Part shown: piece by piece, positions 31,301 to 42,363 of the stretch
How positions within the stretch are numbered: the first letter of the stretch is position 1
Layout: each line of letters begins with the position of its first letter
Notes under the pieces: model-generated
Seen by the model: the letters and a program-made list of their open reading frames with translations, nothing else
Told to the model about the DNA's origin: nothing
The model's database searches: none
Assembly (NCBI GenBank): GCA_001510575.1
Contig: LNGK01000005.1
Span: forward strand, 2,852,574 to 2,916,573
Origin: Knoxdaviesia capensis
Lineage: Eukaryota; Ascomycota; Sordariomycetes; Microascales; Gondwanamycetaceae
Direction: 5' to 3'
DNA length: 64,000 nucleotides
Made by a program: the position numbers and the translations under genes

Positions 31301-34300
31301 TGGCTAGCATGCGCAGCTGTGGACCTTCAGTGTAGTCCGTGTTAAGTTGGCAAGAACGTCTTAAGTTGACTTCTCAGCCAATAGTTGACCACACGTGCGG
31401 GATTCTGCGCGCTGATTGGTTGATGGGCGCGGAGGAAGCTTGGGTTCTCTGGAGGGGCGGTTTTTATTTCGGATTTTCCGCATTTTCAATTTTTCTTTTT
31501 GTGGCGTTTTTCTCTAGTCTGTTTCCTTTCTTCGGCTGTCCGCCACACTTCAGTTCCTGCCCGCCGAAGGAACGAGTCCAGAAAGCTGTACGAGACGTTG
31601 TTCAGCAGCCAATCACAGCACCAAGTCTGCCCTCATGCTCGATGAAGATGTGGCTTTACAGACACAAATGTGGCTGGTGAGCTACAACTTTATCTCCCAA
31701 ACTATCATGACAATTCGAGTTTTTCTGCCTCTTTATGTCCCGCACACACAATCTGTAAGTCCCGGTCCAGCACTTTGTGAACTGTGCTTTTGGTTTGGTG
31801 TGTCTGTATCCATTCCGGCAGAGTGCCAAGACCACCCACCTCGCTGCCCCATGCTGTTCAATCAACCCACCAAAAGTGAGCAAGAGAGCACGCGACACAT
31901 TTCCTCTTTCGAGCGGTGACATCAGGATCTGAGCGGGACGGAATAAAAAAAGCCAAGAGACCAACGATGGCTTGCCCAGATGTCAGAAAAATAAATATGG
32001 ATTTGGATTTCAACGACATGTTAGAAAAAGAGAAATGAGGCAGGCGACCACTTGCTTTTTTTTTTCTTTTTTTTTTTCGACGACGTTCGCGATGGCCACG
32101 ATACCGGACAACCCCGCGATATCGCATAAAGCGAAAATAACGCCGTACAAACGAAGAGGCAATTAAGATTTTTTTAAGCAGTGTCGGAATCCCCTAAGTA
32201 CATTTCCATGGAAATAGCTGTTTTTGGTTGCTAATAAGCTTTTTTGGTCGAAGCAGTTTTTTTCACTTCTCGCGCCTCGGTCTAACCTCCAGGCTGGCAC
32301 AGGACATGATCTCCGATACAAGTTTCTCAGTGTGTAGACGTCCCTGATTATAGGCTGGTTAACTATTGACTTTTTTTTTTTCTTCTCTTCTGGCTACTCC
32401 GTTTAGTGGGTGGTGGCCAAAACTGAGACACTTCCCGACGGCAGAAAGCGAACACAATGACGTAGAACCGAAAATCCCCAATCCCAAGCCGAAGATAGCA
32501 TCGGAAGAGAGCAGGATTGTATCGCATTATAATTCTCTTAAATTTAGCACGAGAAGGCTCTTGTTTTCACAGACTTACATATCAAGCACGTGTAGCGGTC
32601 TCTTGTCCTCAATGGAGACCGAGCCAGAGAGAAAAAGGAAGCAGAAGTCAGCGAAGCTTATTTCACAAGCCAACGCAAATTTTCCCACGGGAAAAATCAG
32701 ACCGGAAGCGTGAAAAAAAACTACTTGGTCCCCAAAAAGGAACCGAGACCAACGGCAAAGAAAAAAATATATAAACTTTATTTGTAGTCTTTTCGGTCAG
32801 GATATAGGCCGGTCACAGCACCACGCTCAAAGCCGATGCTAGAACGGACTCATCTAGACGGGACACTTGGGCCAGAACTTATGGACTCTTCGCGTTCCAG
32901 CGGGAACAGGAAAAAAAGTTGATACGAAAAAAATGTGTCGGTCACCAGAAAGAGCAAAAGCAAGGAAATTAAGGTTCTGTGTGTGTAGGGGGAGTTGTTG
33001 TCTGGTGATACCGCAATGCGGGACAAGATGCAAAGGTGCTTCCTGGCCCCGGGAATTGGTTGGTTCTACAACCGTTCCATCGACCGGTTTTCGAGGGGCT
33101 GTTTTCACACTCTCCGACTTTATCATGTCTCGCTTCTCTATCTATCTCTCTATCTCTCTATCTCTCTCTTGTATCTCGGAGTCGTTGTGTGTCCATCCAT
33201 CTGCACACGCTCGCACGCCCCTCTCCCAATCAGCCGATGCCATTAAACGAGCCCAACTTCCCGCTCGTCCCTGGGGCAAAGCACAGAGAAACGACTACTC
33301 CATTCCCGCTTTTCTGGATACACTTCTCCGCCCTCCAGAAAGAAAAGAAGATAAAATGTGGCAGTGGTGGCGGGGATTCAACGCCCAAGGACTACCGACA
33401 CCCCGCCGTTCCAGTGTTCCTCTTTTCTTTTTCTAGGTTTCTATTTCTTTTTGTAAATGCCCCCCTGACCTCTTATTATTATTATTGTCTTTCTAGACCC
33501 AGAAAAAAAAAACGAAAGAAAATGAATTTCCCTCGTACAGCATACCCTGATAAAAAGAGGGGGAAACTGGTGAGGCCTTTCGGATCTGCCCACAAGTTTT
33601 ACCACCGTGATATATCACGCCGCTGAACTTGCCGAGCACAGCTTTGGGTACAACTACGAGGTTGATATGGCTGAAAGACACACGATTGAATAGAATTTGG
33701 GAGACAAAAAAATATAAGGGGCGAGAAATGGCAGTGGGATTAGTAGTAAAGGCACGCAAAAGGTCGTCATGACTCGTTGGGGACTAAATAGCTGCGAAGG
33801 CTAGTCTGGGTGCACGCCGCCCCCTCTCCACTAACACAGAACTTATGTACTCAGGTAACTTACTACGAAAAACCTGTGCACCGGAATTCCACATCTCTCG
33901 CTCTTACTGTATATCTCGATCCTTACTATTCTATTATTATTTTTATCATTATTATTGTTGTTCTTTTTTAGCTCCCAGAATGCTTTAGCGCCATATAGAA
34001 AAACACCTCTCCAACCCTCTCAAAACCACTATATATATTTCCTCCTGCTCCCTCCTCTTTCGATGCTTTCGTCTCATGCTTCCTCTCTTCTCTCTTTTGT
34101 CTTCCGGCCAACACGGACATCCTTTTTCTTGTTCCTGCTCGTCATCCTGTCCTCTGCTCCTCTTCTTCTTGTTCTAAGTTAGAAGAGTTGAGCCTGCTTG
34201 TCGTGTGTGCATTCTTCTGGCTATATATACTCCCGTCTGTATATATAACAGCCATATACCCCTCACTCTAGACTTTCCCTTTTCCCTTTTTGACCACCCC

Positions 34301-34316
34301 TTCGTTTTACGTCGTC
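28367..34316. other. Gene-free interval of about 6 kb
   Basis: No recognisable gene. Open frames of 180-220 codons (for example minus strand 28640-29305 and 30459-31007) have no family resemblance and lie in biased-composition sequence. Contents: AT-rich patches, ATT-rich repeats near 33470-33485 and 33935-33955, and CTAT/CTCT repeats at 33136-33174. The last few hundred bases form the transporter promoter and leader, with two TATATATA boxes (34222 and 34240). Confidence 0.5.
34222..34229 (+). promoter_or_regulatory. TATA box of the MFS transporter gene
   Basis: TATATATA, 95 bp upstream of the ATG at 34317. A second copy begins at 34240. A pyrimidine-rich leader separates them from the start codon. 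Confidence 0.6.
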
Positions 34317-36432
34317 ATGGCTGATCTCAGACATCACGACCGCCACGACCCCGTGGCCGGTGAGATCCCTGTGCCGCACGGCCCGGCCACCGGCCAGGAG
34401 CACGATGACTACCCGGCCATGCCGCCCACCACCGAGAGTGAGCGGGCCATCTTCAACCAGATCACCCGGCCCAGCGACTCGTACACCCCCGAGGGAGTGT
34501 ACTGGGCCGATCTCCCCTTTGCCAAGCGTGTGTCGTTCGTCACCTCCGTCGACTGGCAGGAGGCCAAGTCCGAGCTCAAGACCATCGGATCGATGATGAA
34601 GAAGGACCCGCTGTCCCCGTTCAGCTGGTACTGGCGCAACGCCATCCTGCCCGGTGCCGGTCTCGGTCTCGAGGGCTACGTGCTGTTCTCCATTGGTAAC
34701 CTGGGTCCGCTGTTTTCGGCGGCCTGGCCCCATTGCTGGGGCAAGTCGCACACTGCCTGCTCGAAGGAGTGGGTCAACGCTGTGGTACGTTTTACGCTAG
34801 AAGGAGAATATCAATCAGTATCGAGTTACCCAGTGCTAACTGTGCCTACAGGCCTACCTCGAAATCGTCGGTATCATGTTCGGTCAGGTTGTTGTCGGCA
34901 TCATTGGTGACTGGATCGGCCGTCGCTTCGGTCTCATCCAGGATGCCTGGGTCATGTTCGTCGGTCTGATCATGCTCACTGCCTCGTGGGGTCTCAGCCT
35001 GCAGGGCTGGGTCATCTGCTACGCCATATCGCTGCTCGTGTACGGCTTCGGCGTTGGCGGTGAGTACCCCATTACCGCCACCTCGTCGCTGGAGAACGCC
35101 GTTACCGGCGGCCGTCTCTCGACCCGCGAGGACCGTCTTCACCGTGGCCGCCGCGTCACCAGCTCCTTTCTGATGCAGGGTTGGGGCCAGTTCCTCAACC
35201 AGGTCATCCTCATCATCCTGCTGGTCATCTTCAACCGCCACGACGGCAACGCCGGCGACCCGCCTTACAGCAAGTCGGCCGCCCAGTACACCTTCCGTCT
35301 GTCGTTCGCCATCCCCGCTGTCGGCACTCTGTGGCTGGTGTACTACCGTACCTTCAAGATGCGCAATGCCTCGCGCCAGCTTGAGCTGGCCAAGAAGCAG
35401 ACCCAGGTCAAGGGCTACGACGTGCACGCGCTCGGCTCCATCTTCAAGCACTTCGGCGGCCGTCTGTTTGCCACCGCCGGTGCCTGGTTCGCCAACGATG
35501 TGTTCTTCTACGGCAACAAGCTGTTCCAGGGCGAGTTCATCAACGTCATCTCCGACAACCCGAACTCGCTGCTGATCAAGTGGCGCTGGAACTTGATCAA
35601 CGTGGCCGTGTCGCTGGTCGGATACTACCTCGCCTCGCTCACCATTGACAACAAGCTGTACGGCCGCAAGTGGATGCAGCAGATCGGCTTTCTGATGTGC
35701 TTCGTGCTCTTCGTCGTGCCCGCCTTCCACTTCGACTACTACACGCGCCCCGAGAACATCCACGCCTTCCAAGCCATGTACTTCCTGTCGTCGTTCTTCA
35801 ACCAGTTCGGCCCCAACTCCGTCACCTTCCTCGTGGCCGGTGAGGTGTTCCCCACGCCCATCCGCGCCACCGCCCACGGCTTCTCCGCCTGCATGGGCAA
35901 GGCCGGCGCGTTGCTGGCGTCGGTGCTGTACGACTACATCTCGACGCAGACCAAGTTCTACTTTGTGCCGTGGTTCGGTCTCGCCGGCATGCTGGTGACG
36001 CTGGTCTTCCTGCCCGACACCACCGGCCTGGATCTGAAGGAGCAGGAGCGCCGCTGGCAGTACATCCGCGCCGGCAAGGAGCACGAGTACCACGGCATTG
36101 CCGTGCACAAGCAGCACCTGTCGATGTGGGAGCGCTTCCGCGGCGTCGGCAAGAGCTACAACGCTGACGCCGACCTGGACGACAAGATCCGCGACCTGCA
36201 CGCCGAGTGGGTCGCGTCTGAGCAGATGCGCGGCTCCAAGGAGACCGAGGAGGCAGCCCAGGCCGGTGACTTCGATATCCACCCCGAGGCCGCCAAGATC
36301 TTCCACCGCGCTGCCGGCACCCGCAGCAACAGCGGAAACCTGGTGAACTCGGAGAAGACCGACATGCGGAACGAGAAGGTGCATGATGATGAGACCAGCA
36401 GCAACAGCACCGCCAACGGCGCCTCCCGTTAG
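34317..36432 (+). CDS. MFS transporter, phosphate / glycerophosphodiester (PHO84-GIT1) type
   Basis: Two exons, 34317-34784 and 34852-36432, 682 residues. A long hydrophilic N terminus (about 115 residues) precedes about 12 hydrophobic segments. Family marks are the loop-2/3 motif GDWIGRRFG (175-183), GVGGEYPITATSS (223-235) and the late GEVFPTPIRATAHGFSA motif, all typical of the phosphate:H+ symporter and GIT1 branch of the major facilitator superfamily. The C-terminal ~130 residues are charged and cytosolic. The protein is longer than yeast Pho84 or Git1 because of both tails. Substrate could be inorganic phosphate, glycerophosphoinositol or a related organic phosphate, and the sequence does not decide. 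Codon use is strongly GC3-biased, suggesting high expression. The large antisense open frame over exon 2 is a by-product of that bias. Confidence 0.85.
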
Positions 36433-37845
36433 ACTCTTCTAGGGGAGCTGGGGCTGTAGTTGTGTGATTGACTGCTTTTTTCCCTTCTTCTCTCCTCCTT
36501 TTTTTTTCTTTTTCTAATTGTGCCCTTTTTTGTTTCTTTTGTATATCATACCATGTTTTCCCCCAGAATCATTCATGGCCTATTGCGTCGCTTTTTTTGC
36601 TCTTGATCTCTAAATAGGCGGTTTAATCTACTGAATCACCCCTAGCCAACATTGTCTGGTTTATTCCCATAGTTTCTGATACTTACTTTTTGCGCATGTC
36701 TTCCTTAGAATTTAGCATGTGTTTCAAATAAACTTCAGCTGCATAAATTTTTCCTTCCTAATACGTTCTGACCATGATCGTGTTCGTAGTCTTTGCTCAG
36801 ATTACACGTTTTTGTATGAGCACTCTCATCAGCTAGTTTAACTAGGGAGCGTTGCCGATAGGAGAATGGACATTCATGGGGAATAATCTAACTTCACAAT
36901 TTAGTAAAGCATTCCCCCGTACCTAGCATTTTCGTATCCTCACACGCACCACAAGGCAACTCACGAACATTGTCAACCCTAAACCTACCGGAGCTGTGGA
37001 GCCGAAAATAGCAACACGGATATTAGCCTCAACTGCTTTCCGGCTGTCCCCAACGCTCGATATAAATCTCGTATATTTTTCACCCTGAAAGATCCGGAGC
37101 GGGACAGATGTAGACCTATCTCTGATGTTAAAAACGCCGTGTTCGCCCAAGTCGGAGGCTCTGATCTGAGGACATGAAGTGCAGCGCCAAGTTCACACGA
37201 CACTGAACACCAGTATTAGGGTTAGGGTCTAGATCAGTCCCGATAAGGAAGACCACTAAGCCAGGAACAGAATAGCGGCAACCGGAAATCCAGCCAAAAA
37301 AAAAAACCAAAAAAAAACCCCAAAGAAGAAATTTCACAATGTCAACTGAGGCCCCAGTCCAACTCTGTGATAACAGAGTCTCTGATAATAACAACCCAAT
37401 TTGCAAATCTTATCTGCCTTGTTTTCCCTCCTCCTCCTCCTTTTTTTTGTCCTCACCCTTTTGTGTACGTGTTCACCAGCATTTTTTGTTTCAGTCATCT
37501 GTTCGGCGTGCTTGTTCCGTTTTCTCCCACAAACTTGTCGTTTGTGGTCTCTTCGCCCTGTTTGTGCTTGTGCTTCCCGCCTCTGCTGCATCGCCCTCGA
37601 CCACCCCTTCTTCTTCCCATTCTTCTTCCAGCAACACGCGTGCTGTTGTCGCCTCTACCACCGCCGCCGGTGTTCTCCCCGCTGTGCTTCCGATAGCACT
37701 TTCAAACGGCTCCGATCCGGCTGTTGTTCTGCAACCGCCGCCGCTCAAAGCGAACCCGCAGCGCCCGTGTGCCGCTGCCTGCCTCGCCGATCCCGCGATC
37801 CCCGCTGTCGGCTGCGCTGCCTGCGAAGACGAAGTTACTACAAAG
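36433..37845. other. Transporter 3' UTR and upstream/leader region of the arginine methyltransferase
   Basis: The first ~200 bp are T-rich (3' UTR). A telomere-like repeat lies at 37216-37228. From about 37400 to 37845 the + strand is pyrimidine-rich and open in all three frames. The frame of the methyltransferase is open from an ATG at 37339. Confidence 0.55.
37216..37228 (+). repeat. Interstitial telomere-like repeat
   Basis: TTAGGGTTAGGGT: two perfect TTAGGG units, about 620 bp upstream of the methyltransferase start codon. Confidence 0.85.
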
Positions 37846-39765
37846 ATGGCTTCTGACCCTGATAAGATGGACGTGGAGCGCGCCGAGGAGAAGCTCAAGG
37901 CCATGGAGCATTCTGAGCAGCACTATTTCAAGAGGTATGTTTTTCTTTTTAGGGCTGGAGGCCATATGTTGGTGGGATCTGTCGAAGGAAAGGGTCGATC
38001 TTCTTGTCCTCGACTATTTTATCTATCTGAACGATAACCAGTGGAATTGGCCTTCCTTGGTGATCGAGTAACTGTTACAGAAGACATGTATTGACGATGT
38101 CTGTTTCACATCTAGCTACGACCATCACGGTATGCGACCACCCCCCACATATACAGGGCTCACCACAAGAAATGCCCCGAGACGCCTCTTGATCGCACGT
38201 TAGGAGATTTGGATACTGATAATTGCTACACTTCCTCTTTTATTTCTTGTGAATAGGTATTCACGAAGAGATGCTGGTACGTGGAAGATCTGCTTCCCCC
38301 CCCCCCCCCCCCCNNTTTTTTTTTTTTTTTTTTTTTCCCACTTCAGATCTTATCACCAGGTTTTTTTTTTTCCGTCCCCTTGCTGCCCCTCCCCCACTGC
38401 CCCTCCATGGAAAAAAAGAAAAAAAAGAAAAATCATCAACGCAAAAACACAGTTGACGCAGCGCCCCCTATTTTTGGGGATTTGGTGCCCCTCCCACTGT
38501 GTGAACACACAATTCTCACCCATTGATGCAACTGCTGCATTCCTTGGTGACGACGCATGTGTTTGGTCTTAGTCCAGAGTTCGCGCGTGGAGAAATTTTC
38601 TCGATTCTTTCTAGCCCCGTTAGTCCCCCTGGGAAAATTTACATGTGCTAATAGTTAAATTCGCCCGGTTTAGAAAGATGAGGTGCGCACCAGATCGTAC
38701 ATGAACGCCATCCTCCAGAATAAGCATCTGTTCAAAGATAAGGTTGTTCTCGATGTTGGCTGTGGCACCGCCATTCTGTCGATGTGAGTTAATGATGTCC
38801 TGAACCCTTAGGGTTGCCATCAATACCCAGGACAGACTCAGAAATCTAACACGCGACTGCTTCTTCTAGGTTCGCTGTTAAGGCTGGTGCCAAGCACGTC
38901 ATCGGCGTCGACATGTCGACCATTATCTTCAAGGCCCGCGAGATCGTCGAGGTCAACGGCCTGTCCGACAAGATCACCCTGATCCAGGGCAAGATGGAGG
39001 ACGTCGAGCTCCCGTTCCCCAAGGTCGACATTATCATTTCCGAGTGGATGGGATATTTCCTGTTGTACGAGAGCATGCTCGACACCGTCCTGTATGCCCG
39101 TGACAAGTATCTCCAGCCCAACGGCCTCATCTTCCCGGACAAGGCCACCATTCTGCTGGCCGGCATTGAGGACGGTGACTACAAGGAGGAGAAGATCGGA
39201 TGTGAGTCAACTTGTTCTGCCTTATTTTGCCCTCCAAGGCACGCATAGAGCCCCCCCTTTTGCTAACCAACCGTATGAAAACCAAGTCTGGGACAACGTC
39301 TACGGATTCGACTACAGTCCGCTGAAGAAGACGGCGCTGTCGGAGCCGCTGGTCGACACGGTCGACGTCAAGGCGGTGGTGACCGACCCGTGCCCGGTGC
39401 TGACGCTGGACCTGTACACGGTGACGACCGCGGACCTGGCGTTCACGCGGCCGTTCGAGCTGCCGTGCCGGCGCAGCGACTTTGTGCACGCGCTGGTGGC
39501 GTGGTTCGACATTGAGTTCAGCGCGTGCCACAAGCCGATCCGCTTCTCGACCGGCCCGCACGCCAAGTACACGCACTGGAAGCAGACCGTGTTCTACCTC
39601 AAGGACACGCTGACCGTCGAGACCGACGAGATGCTGACCGGCGTGCTGACCGTGCGGCCCAACGTCAAGAACCGCCGCGATTTGGATATCGGGATTGATT
39701 ACAAGCTGGAGACTAACGACCAGACCCGTGTATCGGAAGATGCGTGCGCGTACAAGATGTGCTAA
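37846..39765 (+). CDS. rmtA: Type I protein arginine N-methyltransferase (PRMT1 / Hmt1 / RmtA)
   Basis: Six exons: 37846-37934, 38116-38129, 38257-38276, 38674-38783, 38870-39201 and 39287-39765, 347 residues. It transfers methyl groups from S-adenosylmethionine to arginines in histone H4 (R3) and RNA-binding proteins. The SAM site VLDVGCGT is at 66-73. The double-E loop SEWMGYFLLYESML carries the catalytic E136 and E145, and the THW loop is at 284-286. Length and order fit PRMT1 exactly. Exons 2 and 3 are only 14 and 20 nt long. The intron between exons 3 and 4 contains a C18-NN-T21 tract. The chosen ATG is the one homologues use. The same frame stays open back to an ATG at 37339, so an N-terminally extended form cannot be excluded. 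It converges with the PCM1 gene. Confidence 0.95.
38296..38336. repeat. Poly-C / NN / poly-T tract in an rmtA intron
   Basis: Eighteen C, two undetermined bases, then 21 T. The Ns mark a homopolymer junction whose length was not resolved. Confidence 0.9.
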
Positions 39766-40566
39766 TTGAATTCTGCATCTTTCTTTTTCTGTTGCCTTTT
39801 TTTGGGTCCTTGGTTCCATCTTGTGGTTTCACTGTACTTTCTTTCCGTGCTTCTTTCGTCCTTTTCTTTCCCTCTTTTGTTATCCCCCGCATTGCTTGAT
39901 CCTGAGAGTCGTTGTGATGAGATAGGAATGATAGAGTTCGGGGCAGTGATGTAAGGGGACCAGGTAGAGGGAGAATTTACAAGAAAGCCTGCACTCTTGT
40001 CGTGGAGCGAATCTTTCTTTTGTTAATAGATGGAATGGAGATACAAGACAGCACGCTCTATTTGGCTGTTAACATTTTTTTCGTTTCTGCTGTTTCTTTG
40101 CTTTTTATCTTTTGTCCTTCTCGTCTTATGTTTCGTTTCGTGCAAGCAGGGTCGGCGTAGTACCCAACCACTGATGGCGTTACGTGGAGTCTTATCCATT
40201 TTCGGGGTCGTTGAATTCATGTTCTTTCATGGGCGCATAGGGAACTTTCTAGACTTCTACGTTGCAAAACCTGGTGCGTATGCTTCATTTTCATACCAAT
40301 TTCATGCGGGATGCATACCACAGCTTGGGCACTCGGCGTTGAACTGCGATTCTTCAAATAGAGGGTATATCATGATGTATTGGTGTGTGCGAGGAAAAAG
40401 CAAAAAATGTACCATGTGTATGTATAGGCAGGCCCCACTGGACTCATTACTAGACATTCTGAAAACATCGGCTTTCACCTAACCGTTTTCGTGATCCTGT
40501 ATGTGCAATTTCTTCACAGATGATGTCCTCCCTCACTCCTCATTTTGCAAGAGAACCACATCGTGC
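39766..40566. other. Convergent 3' region, rmtA / PCM1
   Basis: An 801 bp spacer between two gene 3' ends. It is T-rich at the left, as expected for the rmtA 3' UTR. No gene seen. A 9-base match to the CrzA consensus (GGGGCAGTG) lies at about 39940-39948, but it is in a 3' region and is probably chance. Confidence 0.55.
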
Positions 40567-42363
40567 TTAGACCGCGCCATACTGCTTGATAAGCTGCGAC
40601 ACCTTCGTCGCCAGCTGCTCGGCCTCGACGCGGGTAGCCGCCTCGGCATACACACGGCAGGCGTTCTCGGTGCCGCTGGCGCGCGCAAACGACCGCGCAT
40701 TGGTGTACTTCTTGACCTCCTGGTCGATCTCGGCCTGCACGCCGGGCGGGTGGCTGAGGCGGCGCTCGGCGTCGGTTGTGCGGAACACGTCCTTGTCGCC
40801 GACCTCGACGCGCACGAGCCGGTTCGGCAGGTCGGTGTAGATCTGCGCCCAGTCCTCCAGCGTCCAGCCCTTGTGCGCCAGGATCACCTCGACCATCAGC
40901 GCGTCCGACAGCGCGTCGCCGACCGTCTGGTTGATCAGGTCCGCGCACGCCGCCAGCGTGTCCAGTGCGTCCTTCTGCGCCGGCGACTGCGGCTGCGTGT
41001 TCGCGAAGGCTGCCAGTGCCGTGTTCGAGAAGATCACCGTGCCGTGGCCGTTCGCCTCGAAGTAGATGCCGACGTCGAACTTGAGCGCGGCGTGGTGCAG
41101 GTGCTTGACGCCCGTCGGCGTGCACAGCACCGGCAGCTCCAGGTGGCGCTCGATGTAGTTCGTGCTGGCGCCGTTGGCGTACGCCGTCTGCACTACGCCG
41201 ATGCGCAGCTCGTGGTCGAGGCCGGCGGCGCGGATCAAGTCACCAATGAATGAGGCGGCAAGCGAGGCAATGCGGTCGCCGTCAAGCATCACAAAGGTCG
41301 ATTGCGGGTTGTGCCAGTAGTACATCAGACGGTCGGCGTCACCGTCAAATGAGCAGCACCGGGCACCGGGCACCGGGTGAGGAAGAGGGGGAGCGCGCTG
41401 TTTTGTCTTGACAAAGTCGGCACCGCACTATTTGAGTCGATCAGGGTTAGCTAGGGTTTCGTATTGGGCCGTGGGAAGTCACGATTGACATCGACAATTC
41501 GACAACAGGAAGGAGCTTGGTGGCTCAAAAAGAGGAAGGAAACGAGGTAAATAATCGCGTATGACGTAGTTGTAGCTACAGGGTAGCATACAGAAGCTTA
41601 CCTCGAGATTCAACACTTCCGGCCGGAGAACATCATCGTTGACGACCTTGACGTCGAGGCCGGTCTTGGCCTTGTCGACGTACTTGAGGAAGTCGTGCAG
41701 CTTTGGGCCCCCGACACCGTTGGCACAGTCGACGGTAAGCGTGCCGGAGACTTTCCGGCCGTGGAGGGCGCGGGTGAAGGCCTCGGCCAGCTTCTCGTAG
41801 TAGCCCTCCTCGCTGACCTTGCCATAGGCGCGCGGGGTGCCGTCGGTGTTGATGGCGCGGGTGAGGTAGTGCAGCTGCGGGGTGGTGAGCAGCTTGTAGT
41901 CGACGAATTCGGTGTCGGTAGCCTCGAGGGCGTCGGCGAGGGCGCGGGCGAGGGTGTGGCCGGACGGGCGGGTGTCGCGGCCGTAGACGCAGCGGGCGGG
42001 CTCGGCGAGCGGCACCTTGAGCTGGGCGGCCAGGGCCTTGTAGGCGGCGAGCAGGTCGGCGTCGGTCTGGCAGTTGACCAGAGCCGTGGCGTAGGCTTCC
42101 CACTCCTGCTCCAGCATCTCGCCCATGGGGTCGACGATCTTGACGCCGTTGTCGACGGCCGGGTTGTGGCTGGCGGTGATCATCACGCCGATGTAGCTGC
42201 CGCCCAGCTTGCGGCTGCGCAGGCTGGCCAGCAGGCCGACGCGGAAACACACGCCGTCAAGCAGGTCGGCCTTCATGCGGAAGCCCGCGGTGCCGTACTT
42301 GTACACATGGTTCGGGACAATGGGGTGCTTGGCCGAGGCGGCGAGGATCTTTTCGTCGTCCAT
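40567..42363 (-). CDS. PCM1: Phosphoacetylglucosamine mutase (PCM1 / AGM1)
   Basis: Two exons, 42363-41602 and 41427-40567, 540 residues. It interconverts N-acetylglucosamine 6-phosphate and 1-phosphate, the step before UDP-GlcNAc in the supply of chitin, N-glycans and GPI anchors. The phosphoserine loop ASHNP (S65) and the start YGTAGFR identify the alpha-D-phosphohexomutase superfamily. The metal loop DGDADR is at 282-287, and the sugar-phosphate loop RASGTENACRVYAEA is near the C terminus. Length is close to yeast Pcm1. A triplicated GGGCACC run encodes part of a Pro/Gly-rich stretch just before the metal loop. The start is the first ATG, next to a purine-rich + strand, that is, a pyrimidine-rich leader. 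A CrzA-type 9-mer lies about 300 bp upstream. Confidence 0.95.

Noticed and set aside
34846..36384. 512-codon open frame on the minus strand over the MFS transporter
   Set aside because: It is antisense to a clear coding exon with very strong GC3 bias, which removes stops on the opposite strand; the translation is Val/Gly/Ala/Glu-rich and matches nothing.
39940..39948. CrzA-type 9-mer GGGGCAGTG
   Set aside because: It lies in a convergent 3' region, and the number of matches in the window equals chance expectation.
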